From the NCBI GenBank assembly GCA_020832285.1, contig JAFIFB010000110.1, forward strand, positions 45,763 through 109,762: DNA of 64,000 nucleotides, in the 5' to 3' direction. Position 1 is the first letter of the stretch. Each line of letters starts with the position of its first letter. This document shows positions 27,529 through 35,944 of this stretch, in pieces. The position numbers and the translations under genes were made by a program. The stretch comes from Balneolaceae bacterium (GTDB taxonomy: Bacteria; Bacteroidota; Rhodothermia; Balneolales; Balneolaceae). The notes under the pieces were generated by a model, which had not been told where the DNA came from, searched no databases, and saw only the letters and a program-made list of their open reading frames with translations.

Positions 27529-28608
27529 ATGTTTGATAAAGAAGCAAAGTCGTTTTTGGAAGAGTTAATCATCACGCCAAGTCCTACAGGATATGAATGG
27601 CCGGGGCAGAAAGTCTGGAAGGAATACATCTCCCGTTATAGCGACAAAGTGGAAACCGGGGTGTATGGCTCGGCGATGGCTCGGCTTCAGATCAATGCCG
27701 ATCTGCCTACGATTATGCTGGAAGCCCATGCGGATGAAATTGGCATGGTTGTTCAGCATATTTCTGATAACGGATTCATCACTCTGAACAAATTGGGTGG
27801 AAGCGACTCAACCATCGCCCGGGGCAAACGCATCTATATTCACAGTAAAAAAGGACGTGTCACAGGTGTGGTGGGCAATACGGCGATTCATCTTCAGGAC
27901 AGTAAAAACGGCGGTGGGAAACAGCCGGCATGGAAAGATATTTTTGTGGACATCGGGGTTTCGAGTAAAGAAGAAGCCCTGGAGATGATCCAGGTAGGTG
28001 ACCCGGTGACTTTTACCGATGAGCTCGATTATCTGAATGATGAGATTATCACCGGAAGGGCGCTGGACAATCGGATCGGCGGATTTGCGATTGCACAGGT
28101 AGTGAAACGGCTCAAGAAACAGAAAAAGGATCTGAAGGTGAATGTCATTGCGCTCAACTCCGTGCAGGAAGAGGTTGGAGGATTCGGTGCTCGTATGATG
28201 AGTTTCCGCCACATGCCCCATGCCGCACTGGTAACCGATGTAACGCACGCCACGGACACACCCGGTATCAACAATAAGGAGCATGGATCAGTGAAACTTG
28301 GCGGTGGTCCGACGGTTCAGCACGGGGGAGCCAATCATCCTGCGGTAGTGGATCTGATCGAACAAACTGCTGCAGACAAAAAGATTGAGATTCAGCACGA
28401 AGCAACCAGCATCCGAACCGGAACTGATACCGACAGTATTTTTTACCAACAGACCGGCATTCCCAGTGCACTTATCTCCCTGCCGCTGCGCTATATGCAT
28501 TCACCCGTAGAAACCGTCTCGCTGAAAGATCTCGAAAACCTGATCACCCTGATGGCCGAAACTGTGATGGCGATGAAGGAAGATCAGGATTTTGTGATTG
28601 AGGGGTGA
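27529..28608 (+). CDS. M42-family metallo-aminopeptidase
   Basis: A 359-residue cytosolic di-metal aminopeptidase of the glutamyl-aminopeptidase/FrvX/YsdC type. Metal ligands and active-site segments are recognisable: EAHADEIGM near residue 65, ALDNRIGG (bridging Asp) near 178, VQEEVGGFGAR (catalytic Glu-Glu) near 210, VTDVTHATDTPG near 238 and RYMHSPVE near 322. It trims peptides into large oligomeric shells. No signal peptide. Monocistronic; no terminator was identified. Confidence 0.93.
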   Translation: MFDKEAKSFLEELIITPSPTGYEWPGQKVWKEYISRYSDKVETGVYGSAMARLQINADLPTIMLEAHADEIGMVVQHISDNGFITLNKLGGSDSTIARGKRIYIHSKKGRVTGVVGNTAIHLQDSKNGGGKQPAWKDIFVDIGVSSKEEALEMIQVGDPVTFTDELDYLNDEIITGRALDNRIGGFAIAQVVKRLKKQKKDLKVNVIALNSVQEEVGGFGARMMSFRHMPHAALVTDVTHATDTPGINNKEHGSVKLGGGPTVQHGGANHPAVVDLIEQTAADKKIEIQHEATSIRTGTDTDSIFYQQTGIPSALISLPLRYMHSPVETVSLKDLENLITLMAETVMAMKEDQDFVIEG

Positions 28609-28755
28609 AAATAAAGGTTGCTTTTACAGAGGCGTTAGTTTCTCGCAGATTATTTGTAACATCCGTTTGATTTCAAATTGGGATGATTATATTTCCATCG
28701 GTTTTTTTAAGGATAAATTGAGTTTACACGAAGTTCCAATATTTCAATCGAATAA

Positions 28756-29601
28756 ATGATGAAAATGAGTAAAAAAATCCTACTGACTCTTCTTTTTTCG
28801 TTTGCGGTACTATCTTTCATGTTGAGCTGCAATGGTGATGCCGAAACGGCCGGAGATCCTGTTGACCGGGAAGTGTATGTCTGGTCTCATAATGATTATG
28901 AGCAGGATCGGCCGCTCTATAAAGCTTTGGAACTCGGGTTTCAGATGATTGAGGCGGACATTCATCTGATTGACGGAAAATTATATGTTTCACATGATCA
29001 TCCCGAAAATCTCGATGAAACTCAAGAGCTCGAAGAGATGTACCTGGAACCACTTTCGGTGATTATTGAGGAAAACAACGGTGTGGTACTGCCAGAAAGC
29101 GAACTGCCCTTCTACCTGGTTATCGATGTAAAAACCGAAGCCGAATCGACTTTTGAAGTGCTGTCGGAAGTCATCGAGCCATACCACCAATATTTTACCC
29201 GCCTTGAAAATGGGGAATGGATAGAAGGCCCCATGCGACTGCTTATCTCTGGGAATCGTCCGTCTCTCGATGCAGATTCACCTGATCGTGTTGCTTTTAT
29301 TGACGGACGAATACCGGATATCGGGGCCGGGTATCCTGAGGAACTGTATCCTGTCATAAGTGATAACTGGAACAACTATTTTTCGTGGGACGGTACCGGT
29401 CAAATTCCCGAAGAAGAGTGGGAGCAGCTGACGATGTTTGTGAATCAGGTCCATGCTGAAGGAAAAATCATCCGTTTCTGGGCAACACCTGATAAAGAAT
29501 CTGTTTGGGAAGTTTTGCTTGAAGCCGGAGTAGATATTGTAAATGTGGATGATCTGGAAGGAAAACGGAATTTTCTGGATGAATATGTTAAACCATCATA
29601 G
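28756..29601 (+). CDS. PI-PLC/GDPD-like phosphodiesterase lipoprotein
   Basis: A 281-residue lipoprotein (hydrophobic leader ending in FMLSC, Cys25) with the TIM-barrel phosphodiesterase pattern: WSHNDYEQDRPLYKAL with the first catalytic His, then MIEADIHLIDGKLYVSHDH supplying Glu-x-Asp and the second His, and near the end IRFWATPD and VDIVNVDDL. This is the Bacteroidota subgroup annotated as glycerophosphodiester phosphodiesterase-like or PLC-like. Likely outer-membrane-anchored, acting on phosphodiesters in the periplasm. Double ATG at 28756/28759. It stands alone. Confidence 0.85.
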   Translation: MMKMSKKILLTLLFSFAVLSFMLSCNGDAETAGDPVDREVYVWSHNDYEQDRPLYKALELGFQMIEADIHLIDGKLYVSHDHPENLDETQELEEMYLEPLSVIIEENNGVVLPESELPFYLVIDVKTEAESTFEVLSEVIEPYHQYFTRLENGEWIEGPMRLLISGNRPSLDADSPDRVAFIDGRIPDIGAGYPEELYPVISDNWNNYFSWDGTGQIPEEEWEQLTMFVNQVHAEGKIIRFWATPDKESVWEVLLEAGVDIVNVDDLEGKRNFLDEYVKPS

Positions 29602-30452
29602 AGTTGTGTCAAATATAAAACAACGGGTAAGTAATCGGACGAGATTTTGTAAAAAATAAACCCCTTAAGATGATTGGGGTCGAGACATCTCCTAGTTATG
29701 GTTGGTATATTTTAAATAGGAAAACTCTTTGTGTTATGTTTGTAGGTTGAACCAAGGAGGTCTCTCGACTTCGGTACCTCCGCTACCGCTCTGGCGCCTT
29801 CGCTCGAGAAGACAAGAGTGTTCTTATCAATAGACGGCGTATCGGGCTTCGGGGTATGCAGGTTTGGAGTGACGCCGCCGGGGCAGGTCTTTCCCTTTCG
29901 GCGGGTGGGAAAACTGTGGTTCTGAGGAAAGGTGAAGCGCCCGCCAGTGCTCCAGAATAGGCCCTGTCATCCCGACCGCAGCGCAAGCGGAGTGGAGGGA
30001 TCTCCTATTGAAGGGCAATGTGTCAGACAAGGAGTTTTCGTTGCTTATGCCTGCGGGTTAAACCAGGGAAATGGAGCCAAATCTTGCTCAAATCTGATTG
30101 ACGACGGATGATGTAGAAATCAGGATTGAAAATCTATTTGCAAGTAATTTTTTGTATTCTTATTTACAGTTGGATTATGTAGGGAACCTGCCTGAAATGT
30201 GAGGACGTATTTTAGCAAAGACCGGGAAAGTAAGTATCAGTTCTTCTAATAAGGAATTTGTTTGTAAAATCAATTTATTTAACACAAAACAACAATTTCA
30301 AAAAGTATCTTGGTAACGCTTTTTTACAGAACAGGGCCACAAATTCTGTTGAAATTCTCCTGCTGGTGTATTATGCTCTGTCAATTCACTTTTTTTTATT
30401 CAGCTGCTTTACCTAAAGAAAACTACTAACCACACCAAAACACCTTAACATT
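29602..30452. other. Gene-free stretch with Bacteroidota-type intergenic repeats
   Basis: No gene in 851 bases. A TCTCGACTTCGG ... CGCTCGAGA block (29763-29810) and a GTCATCCCGACC ... GCGGAGTGG block (29966-29994) belong to repeat types scattered through many Bacteroidota genomes. Short open frames on the minus strand here are made of these repeats. Bases 30031-30452 are plain AT-rich upstream sequence of the MFS gene; nothing further was recognised. Confidence 0.6.
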
Positions 30453-32012
30453 ATGGACAATACCACACATAGCAGTCAAACTGTTAACCGGAAAAGGTTG
30501 TTTGCGGGGATTTGCCTTGCATTGCTGCCCACAGCTTTTTCGTTTGTACTCGTCAGTAATATTCTTCAGCAACTTAAAACCGAATTTATTCTGACCAATG
30601 CTAACGTCGGGGCCATTGGAGGAGCCGCTCTTTGGGGTATGGCTATTTCATTACTTGTGATTGGCCCCACACTTGAAAAAATTGGCTTTCGGAAAGCGAT
30701 TATAGGAGCATTTATAAGCCATCTTGCTGGTGTAACGTTATTTTTGGCAGCAGCACCATTTGCAGGAGAAACTTTTGCATTTTGGGTGCTTTTCATGGGA
30801 GCTGTTGGGTTTGGTATTGGAAACGGAATGGTTGAGGTGGCCGGTAACCCACTTACAGCGGCACTTTATCCCGATAATAAAGTTACAAAGCTCAACCATT
30901 TTCATGCATTTTTCCCTGGCGGAATGGTTGTAGGCGGCCTTCTTGGCTGGATTATGGTTCAGATTGGCTTTGTTGGTGCTTTCAATATCGGCCACTGGAC
31001 TGTACAGATCGCCATCGTTTACATCCCAATATTGATCTATGGGTACCTTTTGATCCCACAAAAATTTCCAAAAACACTCACAGCAGAAGCGGGTGTTCCC
31101 ATTCGCGAAATGTTCCGATATACTTTTACACATCCGCTGCTTTGGGGATTGATTATTTTAAAAATGATAAGTCTTTCACTTGAACTTGGCCCGATGCGCT
31201 GGATTCCTGAAGTGCTGCAGGCAGCCGGTGTTCACGGAATGCTGGTGTTTGTGTGGATCAGTGGATTAATGATGGTACTCCGATTTTTTGCGGGGCCATT
31301 TGTTGAAAAATTCGCCCCCACAGGAATGCTGCTTGGTGCCTCAGTTCTGACGGGAATTGGTTTGCTTCTTTTTGCTTTTATCGAAACAGGGATCGTGCCA
31401 CTGATGATCGCTGCAACTGTCTTTGCGCTCGGCGTGACGTTTTACTTCCCGACAATGGTAGGTCTGATGAGCGAAAGATTTCCAAAGGCCGGTTCCCTTG
31501 GTATTGTATTGCTGATGGGAATGGGCTTTATCGGTGCAGGTGGCTCAAATGCATTGATGGGAGAAATAGCCGACCGTTATTTACCCGATGCACTTGATGA
31601 GCAGGAAACGGTAATTATTCTGGAAGAAATTGAAGAGCGTTTCCCTGAATATATAGCCGCAGCGGAAGCCGCAGGTGATGATCCGGACGAGTTACTTGCA
31701 CTTGGGTATGCCCTTGCTGATGTGGAAAATATTCATAACCTTGCACAGCAGGCCCTTGCATACTACCGGGCCAATGATGAGTTTCATGGAAGATACACTG
31801 CCGATACCATGCGGGCACTGCTTGATGCAGGGCTCGGGCAGGAAGAAGCCCTTACCGAACGTGCATTTACCGTACTTCGCCCTGCCGACAATTACGGTGG
31901 ACGAATGTCTTTCCTTTATGGAGTTCCTTTAGCCTTTCTGCTTGCCATCATTTTCTTTATAGTCTATCAGAGAGATAAGAAGAAGGGCGGGTATCAGATT
32001 GAAACTCTTTAA
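30453..32012 (+). CDS. MFS transporter with long hydrophilic insertion
   Basis: A 519-residue major facilitator with about 12 membrane segments. The first half has GGAALWGMAISLLVIGPTLE and IGFRKAIIGAF, the usual loop 2-3 position, and GNGMVEVAGNPL, which recalls the FucP/sugar-proton symporter group. Between the last two membrane segments (about residues 385-485) is a roughly 100-residue acidic helical insertion (EEIEERFPEYIAAAEAAGDD and beyond) that ordinary MFS proteins lack; the final segment PLAFLLAIIFFIVY follows. Substrate unknown, possibly a sugar. Terminator at 32062-32108. Confidence 0.85.
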   Translation: MDNTTHSSQTVNRKRLFAGICLALLPTAFSFVLVSNILQQLKTEFILTNANVGAIGGAALWGMAISLLVIGPTLEKIGFRKAIIGAFISHLAGVTLFLAAAPFAGETFAFWVLFMGAVGFGIGNGMVEVAGNPLTAALYPDNKVTKLNHFHAFFPGGMVVGGLLGWIMVQIGFVGAFNIGHWTVQIAIVYIPILIYGYLLIPQKFPKTLTAEAGVPIREMFRYTFTHPLLWGLIILKMISLSLELGPMRWIPEVLQAAGVHGMLVFVWISGLMMVLRFFAGPFVEKFAPTGMLLGASVLTGIGLLLFAFIETGIVPLMIAATVFALGVTFYFPTMVGLMSERFPKAGSLGIVLLMGMGFIGAGGSNALMGEIADRYLPDALDEQETVIILEEIEERFPEYIAAAEAAGDDPDELLALGYALADVENIHNLAQQALAYYRANDEFHGRYTADTMRALLDAGLGQEEALTERAFTVLRPADNYGGRMSFLYGVPLAFLLAIIFFIVYQRDKKKGGYQIETL

Positions 32013-32061
32013 TTAAAGCGAGAATATTTATAAAGAACAGATGTAAATCGTGATTTGAATC

Positions 32062-32108
32062 AATCAACCTTCTTTGCTGATGAAATTGGCAAGGGAGGTT
32101 GATTTTTT
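32062..32108 (+). terminator. Terminator after the MFS gene
   Basis: Stem AATCAACCT (32062-32070) / AGGTTGATT (32096-32104), with an inner TTGC/GCAA pairing, followed by TTTT. Starts 50 bases after the MFS stop codon. Confidence 0.85.
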
Positions 32109-32277
32109 AATTTTAGTTCGGGCTGTTTAATAGAAGGTTTGAAACAGATCACCAACCCGGAAATGTGATAGCGAGAGAGATGAATAATAAAACAGGAATT
32201 ATGTTTTTTTCGGTGAGCTGTAAAATAATCGCTTTTCCTTGCTGCACTATATAAACTTCAACAGAAATGATTTGTTC

Positions 32278-33180
32278 ATGGAAAAAATATATTTAAAAAT
32301 ATCAGTTCTTTTATTCATCACTTTTTACCTGTTTATGACCGTAAGCTGTGATGATTCACCATCCTCAGAAGTAGTAGTTGAGCCGATGCGCGTGATGTCG
32401 TTTAATATACGGTTTGACAATCCCGACGACGGGCCCAATGCCTGGCCGCACCGTAAAGATTTTGTAGCGAGTATGTTCCGTTTTCATCAGAATGATCTGG
32501 TGGGTACGCAAGAGGGGCTGAACAATCAGCTTAAGGAACTGGATGAAATGCTGCCCGAATTCGACTGGGTTGGTATCGGCCGAGACGCGGGAGATGAAAG
32601 AGGGGAATTTTGCGCCATCTATTACCGAACCGAGCGTTTCGACCTGCTGGAAGATGGAACATTCTGGCTTTCCGAAACTCCGGATGAACCCGGCAGTCAG
32701 GGATGGGATGCCGCACTGCCGCGGATTGTTACCTGGGCAAGGCTTTTTGATAAGAAAAACGACCGCTCATTCATCGTTTTTAATACCCATTTCGATCACC
32801 GGGGTCAGGAAGCCCGGCGAAAAAGCTCCGAGCTGATTCTTGAAAAAGTGGCTGAACTTGCCGATGGTGATCCGGTGATAGTAATGGGTGATCTGAATGC
32901 CGTGGAAGACCAGGATCCATATCGAGTTCTTGCCGAACCTGATCTTGGACCAGTAGAAATAGAACTTTTTGATGGATATTACCACTCCCGTTTCGGTCAC
33001 CACGGACCGACCTCAACCTGGAATGGATTCCGGGAAATTGTTCCGGATCGCCGGATCGACTATATCTTTACGGATGCCGGTTTTTCATTTGTCCAGCATG
33101 GGATACTTGCTGATATTCGCGACGGACATTTTCCATCGGACCACCTGCCTGTGGTTGCAGATGTGAAGTTTACTGAATAA
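32278..33180 (+). CDS. Endonuclease/exonuclease/phosphatase-family lipoprotein
   Basis: A 300-residue lipoprotein when started at ATG 32278, which gives a clean leader ending in FMTVSC; the open frame reaches back to a TTG at 32239 that would lengthen the leader by 13 residues. The EEP fold motifs are in order: MSFNIRFDN, VGTQEG (metal-binding Glu), FNTHFDH, GDLNAV, DRRIDYIF and SDHLPV (catalytic Asp-His). The Bacteroidota lipoprotein subgroup may cleave phosphodiesters or phosphomonoesters of lipids, inositol phosphates or nucleic acid outside the cytoplasm; substrate unknown. Confidence 0.88.
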   Translation: MEKIYLKISVLLFITFYLFMTVSCDDSPSSEVVVEPMRVMSFNIRFDNPDDGPNAWPHRKDFVASMFRFHQNDLVGTQEGLNNQLKELDEMLPEFDWVGIGRDAGDERGEFCAIYYRTERFDLLEDGTFWLSETPDEPGSQGWDAALPRIVTWARLFDKKNDRSFIVFNTHFDHRGQEARRKSSELILEKVAELADGDPVIVMGDLNAVEDQDPYRVLAEPDLGPVEIELFDGYYHSRFGHHGPTSTWNGFREIVPDRRIDYIFTDAGFSFVQHGILADIRDGHFPSDHLPVVADVKFTE

Positions 33181-33364
33181 TCGGGATCATATATTTTGAT
33201 TAGTATTTGGTTACCTGAATTTTTTTTCATATTTCAGGTTAGGAGCTACCTTTTATTGATACTGCTGATAAATCAGAAAAACGGAGCGGGGATACAGGAT
33301 AGAACCCGATAGATGGGTTGCTTGCATCATTTCAAAGGTTCACTGAGCCGGTTAATGCTAAAAG

Positions 33365-33961
33365 ATGTCGGAAAATTCAGCTGAGAATAATAACTATGAT
33401 GATGAGGTTTGGATAGAACATATCCGGAATGGAGATGAGTACGCATTTGAGGTCTTATTCAAAAAATATTACTTGCCTTTAACCCGGTTTGCCTGGAGAT
33501 ATGTCAATTCCAAAGCCGTTGCGGAGGAGCTGGTTCAGGAGTTGTTTACGATTCTTTGGGAAAAAAGAGAGACCTGGAATGCCAGTGGATCCGTTCGTTC
33601 TTATCTGTACAAATCTGTCCGAAATCTTTCATTAAATCACCTGAAACACCAGGGAGTGAAACAGGAATTTGACCACCAATGGATGGAACAGAAAGAGATT
33701 CCTCAGATAGAATTTCGAGATGAGTACAGGGAGCAGCAGATACGTGAAGCAATAGCCAAAGCAATTGAGGAGCTGCCGGAACGCAGCAAGATGACCTATA
33801 AACTTCACAGATATGACGGCCTCACCTACCCGGAAATTGCAGATGTAATGGGTGTATCCGTTAAAACCGTTGAATCACAAATGACCCGTACCTTAAAAAT
33901 ACTCAGAGAAAGGCTGGCCTGGCTGCTCCCGTTTCTTGTTATTGCCTTGATGGTTAGTTAG
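33365..33961 (+). CDS. ECF RNA polymerase sigma factor (Bacteroidota SusCD-linked type)
   Basis: A 198-residue ECF sigma-70 factor. Region 2 spans about residues 26-95 (GDEYAFEVLFKKYY, AEELVQELFTILWEKR), and region 4 about 128-185 with the helix-turn-helix LTYPEIADVMGVSVKTVESQM. It ends in a hydrophobic tail (WLLPFLVIALMV), seen in many sigma factors of this group. It is the usual partner of a FecR anti-sigma factor and a SusC receptor, and all three lie downstream here. However, the FecR gene starts 1983 bases later, separated by a RAYT and a palindrome island that begins about 20 bases after this stop codon. Confidence 0.95.
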   Translation: MSENSAENNNYDDEVWIEHIRNGDEYAFEVLFKKYYLPLTRFAWRYVNSKAVAEELVQELFTILWEKRETWNASGSVRSYLYKSVRNLSLNHLKHQGVKQEFDHQWMEQKEIPQIEFRDEYREQQIREAIAKAIEELPERSKMTYKLHRYDGLTYPEIADVMGVSVKTVESQMTRTLKILRERLAWLLPFLVIALMVS

Positions 33962-33980
33962 GGGCGCCTTTTGAAATATG

Positions 33981-34492
33981 TGGAATTCCGGCTTACAAGA
34001 TGTACGTACCTCCGGTACTCTCCTCAAAAAATTTCACTGGCTAATCCGACAAGGATTTCTCTTTTTGTAGCATCTTTCCAAATGTAAGAATCATTTTTGG
34101 TTTACAATCTAAACGTCACTTCGGTATTTTCTTTGCGGAGGATTTTATGGTAAACCTTTCTTCCAATCCGCTTTGCGGATGATCTATGTTGTAACCCGGA
34201 ATTCATTCCGGGGCTACATACAGAACCCTACCTCAAAGCACCGTAGGTGCGGTTGATCTTTTGGGATCAGGTATGTGATAATGAACCGTGCCTAAGGCAC
34301 TTTTTGCATACAGGTACCTCTTAATCCACCGGAATAAATTCCGGCTTACAATATTTGCGTGCCTCCGGCACTTTCTTCGTGAAACTTCCCCGGCAAACCT
34401 GCCAGCCAATCCGCTTTGCGGATGATCTATATTGTAACCCGGAATTCATTCCGGGCTACATACAGAACTCTACCTCAGAGCACCGTCGGTGC
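33981..34492. repeat. Palindrome array, left of RAYT
   Basis: Short palindromes in repeating order. Unit A: GTACC-tcc-GGTAC (34006-34018), AATCC/GGATT (34043-34057), ATCCGC-ttt-GCGGAT (34166-34180), CCCGGAAT-tc-ATTCCGGG (34195-34212), GCACC-gta-GGTGC (34238-34250). Unit B: GTGCC-taa-GGCAC (34288-34300), CCGGAAT-aa-ATTCCGG (34329-34344), GTGCC-tcc-GGCAC (34359-34371), ATCCGC-ttt-GCGGAT (34409-34423), CCCGGAAT-tc-ATTCCGGG (34438-34455), GCACC-gtc-GGTGC (34480-34492). Stems are 5-8 bases and most loops 2-3, as in REP/BIME elements. Confidence 0.9.
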
Positions 34493-34503
34493 GACCCCAT
34501 TTT

Positions 34504-34965
34504 TTATACAAGTCTTTGAAAGAGATATCTCTCATCAAAATCAATCTTAAACTTCTTAAGTAGTCGTTTATATTCATCCAAAAAATCTATTTTTTTGTGA
34601 TGTTCTTCCTGGTTTCTAATATACCGGTATACATTTCCCAGTTGAGATTGACTGTACGAGAAACATCCGAATCCCGGCTGCCACTCAAATCGATGAGGTA
34701 AAAATCCGGTTTGGTTTATCCATTTTGAAGATTTTGCTTTGGTGGTTTTCATGACATCAGAAACTGAAAGTTTAGGAACTTGTGCAAACAGACAATGAAC
34801 ATGATCGTGGGTTCCGTTCACAATCAAAGTTTTGCATCCTGTTTTGTTAATCAGATTTCCAATAACGGCATAAAGTTCACTTTTCCACTCGGGCTGAATA
34901 AGGGCCTTTCGGAACTTGACGGGAAAAACGGTTTGGATATAGATTTTGTGATAAGTATTTGCCAT
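34504..34965 (-). CDS. REP-associated tyrosine transposase (RAYT, IS200-like)
   Basis: A 153-residue Y1 single-strand transposase-like protein: the HUH metal motif is HDHVHCLF near residue 50, and the catalytic Tyr is in VYRYIRNQEEHH near residue 115. The C-terminus IDFDERYLF is shared with the second copy at 54447. RAYTs are domesticated IS200/IS605 relatives that act on short palindromes and usually stay as one copy beside REP elements. That is the arrangement here, with palindrome units on both sides. The two RAYTs in this window are clearly diverged, so they are not a recent duplication. Confidence 0.92.
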   Translation of the reverse strand: MANTYHKIYIQTVFPVKFRKALIQPEWKSELYAVIGNLINKTGCKTLIVNGTHDHVHCLFAQVPKLSVSDVMKTTKAKSSKWINQTGFLPHRFEWQPGFGCFSYSQSQLGNVYRYIRNQEEHHKKIDFLDEYKRLLKKFKIDFDERYLFQRLV

Positions 34966-35047
34966 AAGTCTATACGATTGGGTTCAGGTTCTTATTTTTC
35001 TATATGTATGAACCGAAATTATAGTCTTCCTTACATTTTTTTGATCT

Positions 35048-35667
35048 GTGCCTTCTGGCACTAACCGGGGCATTGTGCTATCAATCTACCTGAGAGAGCC
35101 ATAGGTGCGGCCAAACTTTTTGGGCAGGCATGTGATAATGGGCCGTGCCTACGGCACTTTTTATATCCGGTCACCTCTTGAGCCACCGGAATAAATTCCG
35201 GCTTACAAGATGTACGTACCTCCGGTACTCTCTTCATAAAATTTCGCTGTCTAATCCGACAAGGATTTCTCTTATTGGTAGCATCTTTTCAAGTGCCGGT
35301 ATCATTATTGGCTTACAATCTAAACGTTCCTTCGGTATTTTCTTTACGGAATATTTTTTGGTAAACCTCCCCGCTAATCCGCCTTGCGGATGATCTATAT
35401 TGTAACCCGGAATTGATTCCGGGAACTGTGCGTAAATTCCAGCTCTGAAGCACCATCGGTGCGATTGATGTCCCCTCGACTGGAGGTTACAGTCCGTTTT
35501 ATAGGGGATCTCAGAGAGAAGTACCCTTCTTGTAATCTTGTGAAAGCCTTCTTGTCTTCCGTTTCGGACTCGAATCAAAATCGACTTTATGGATGATTCA
35601 TGTAATAACCGTTGAATTTATTCCGGGCTTTTGTGTGGATCATGATATTTAAAAGCACCGTAGGTGT
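35048..35667. repeat. Palindrome array, right of RAYT
   Basis: The same palindrome series resumes: GTGCC/GGCAC (35048-35061), GTGCC-tac-GGCAC (35145-35157), CCGGAAT-aa-ATTCCGG (35186-35201), GTACC-tcc-GGTAC (35216-35228), AATCC/GGATT (35253-35267), ATCCGC-ctt-GCGGAT (35377-35391), CCCGGAAT-tg-ATTCCGGG (35406-35423), GCACC-atc-GGTGC (35450-35462) and a degenerate GCACC-gta-GGTGT (35655-35667). Segment 35195-35467 is a near copy of 33985-34255, offset 1210-1212 bases. The remainder, to 35840, shows no gene. Confidence 0.9.
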
Positions 35668-35840
35668 GACCAATCTCAAAGCTGGTTTTCATTTTTTAAA
35701 ATCTCTTCCAAAAAAACAATAAATATCTACAGGGTACCGGCATTTTGGATTGTCTGTATATGCAGAAGGTAATTGAAACTCTGTGTTAAGAATATTCTGT
35801 AGCTGGAATCCATATCTGTAAACATATCCAGATGTGAATC

Positions 35841-35873
35841 AAATCCCGGGTTTTGAGAAATCCGGGATTTTTT
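35841..35873 (+). terminator. Intrinsic terminator ahead of the FecR gene
   Basis: AAATCCCGG (35841-35849) pairs perfectly with CCGGGATTT (35862-35870), 12-base loop, then a T-run to about 35872. It stands about 72 bases before the FecR start on the same strand, so FecR and SusC are likely transcribed from a promoter in 35874-35944 and are insulated from the sigma gene and the island. Confidence 0.8.
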
Positions 35874-35944
35874 AAAAAAGTTTACGGGGTATTCGATATT
35901 TCAATTGTCTTCATTGCAGAACGTATAACAAAACCATATTTGAG

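Noticed and set aside
29783..30030. Overlapping minus-strand open frames
   Set aside because: Composed of widespread intergenic repeat sequence (GTCATCCCGACC-type), so not credible genes.
33910..33961. Hydrophobic C-terminal tail of the ECF sigma factor as a novel membrane anchor
   Set aside because: A similar hydrophobic end is common in sigma factors of Bacteroidota SusCD loci, so it is not distinctive.
33981..35667. CRISPR-like array
   Set aside because: Repeats are several different short palindromes with irregular spacing and near-identical intervening sequence, not one direct repeat with unique spacers; no cas genes.
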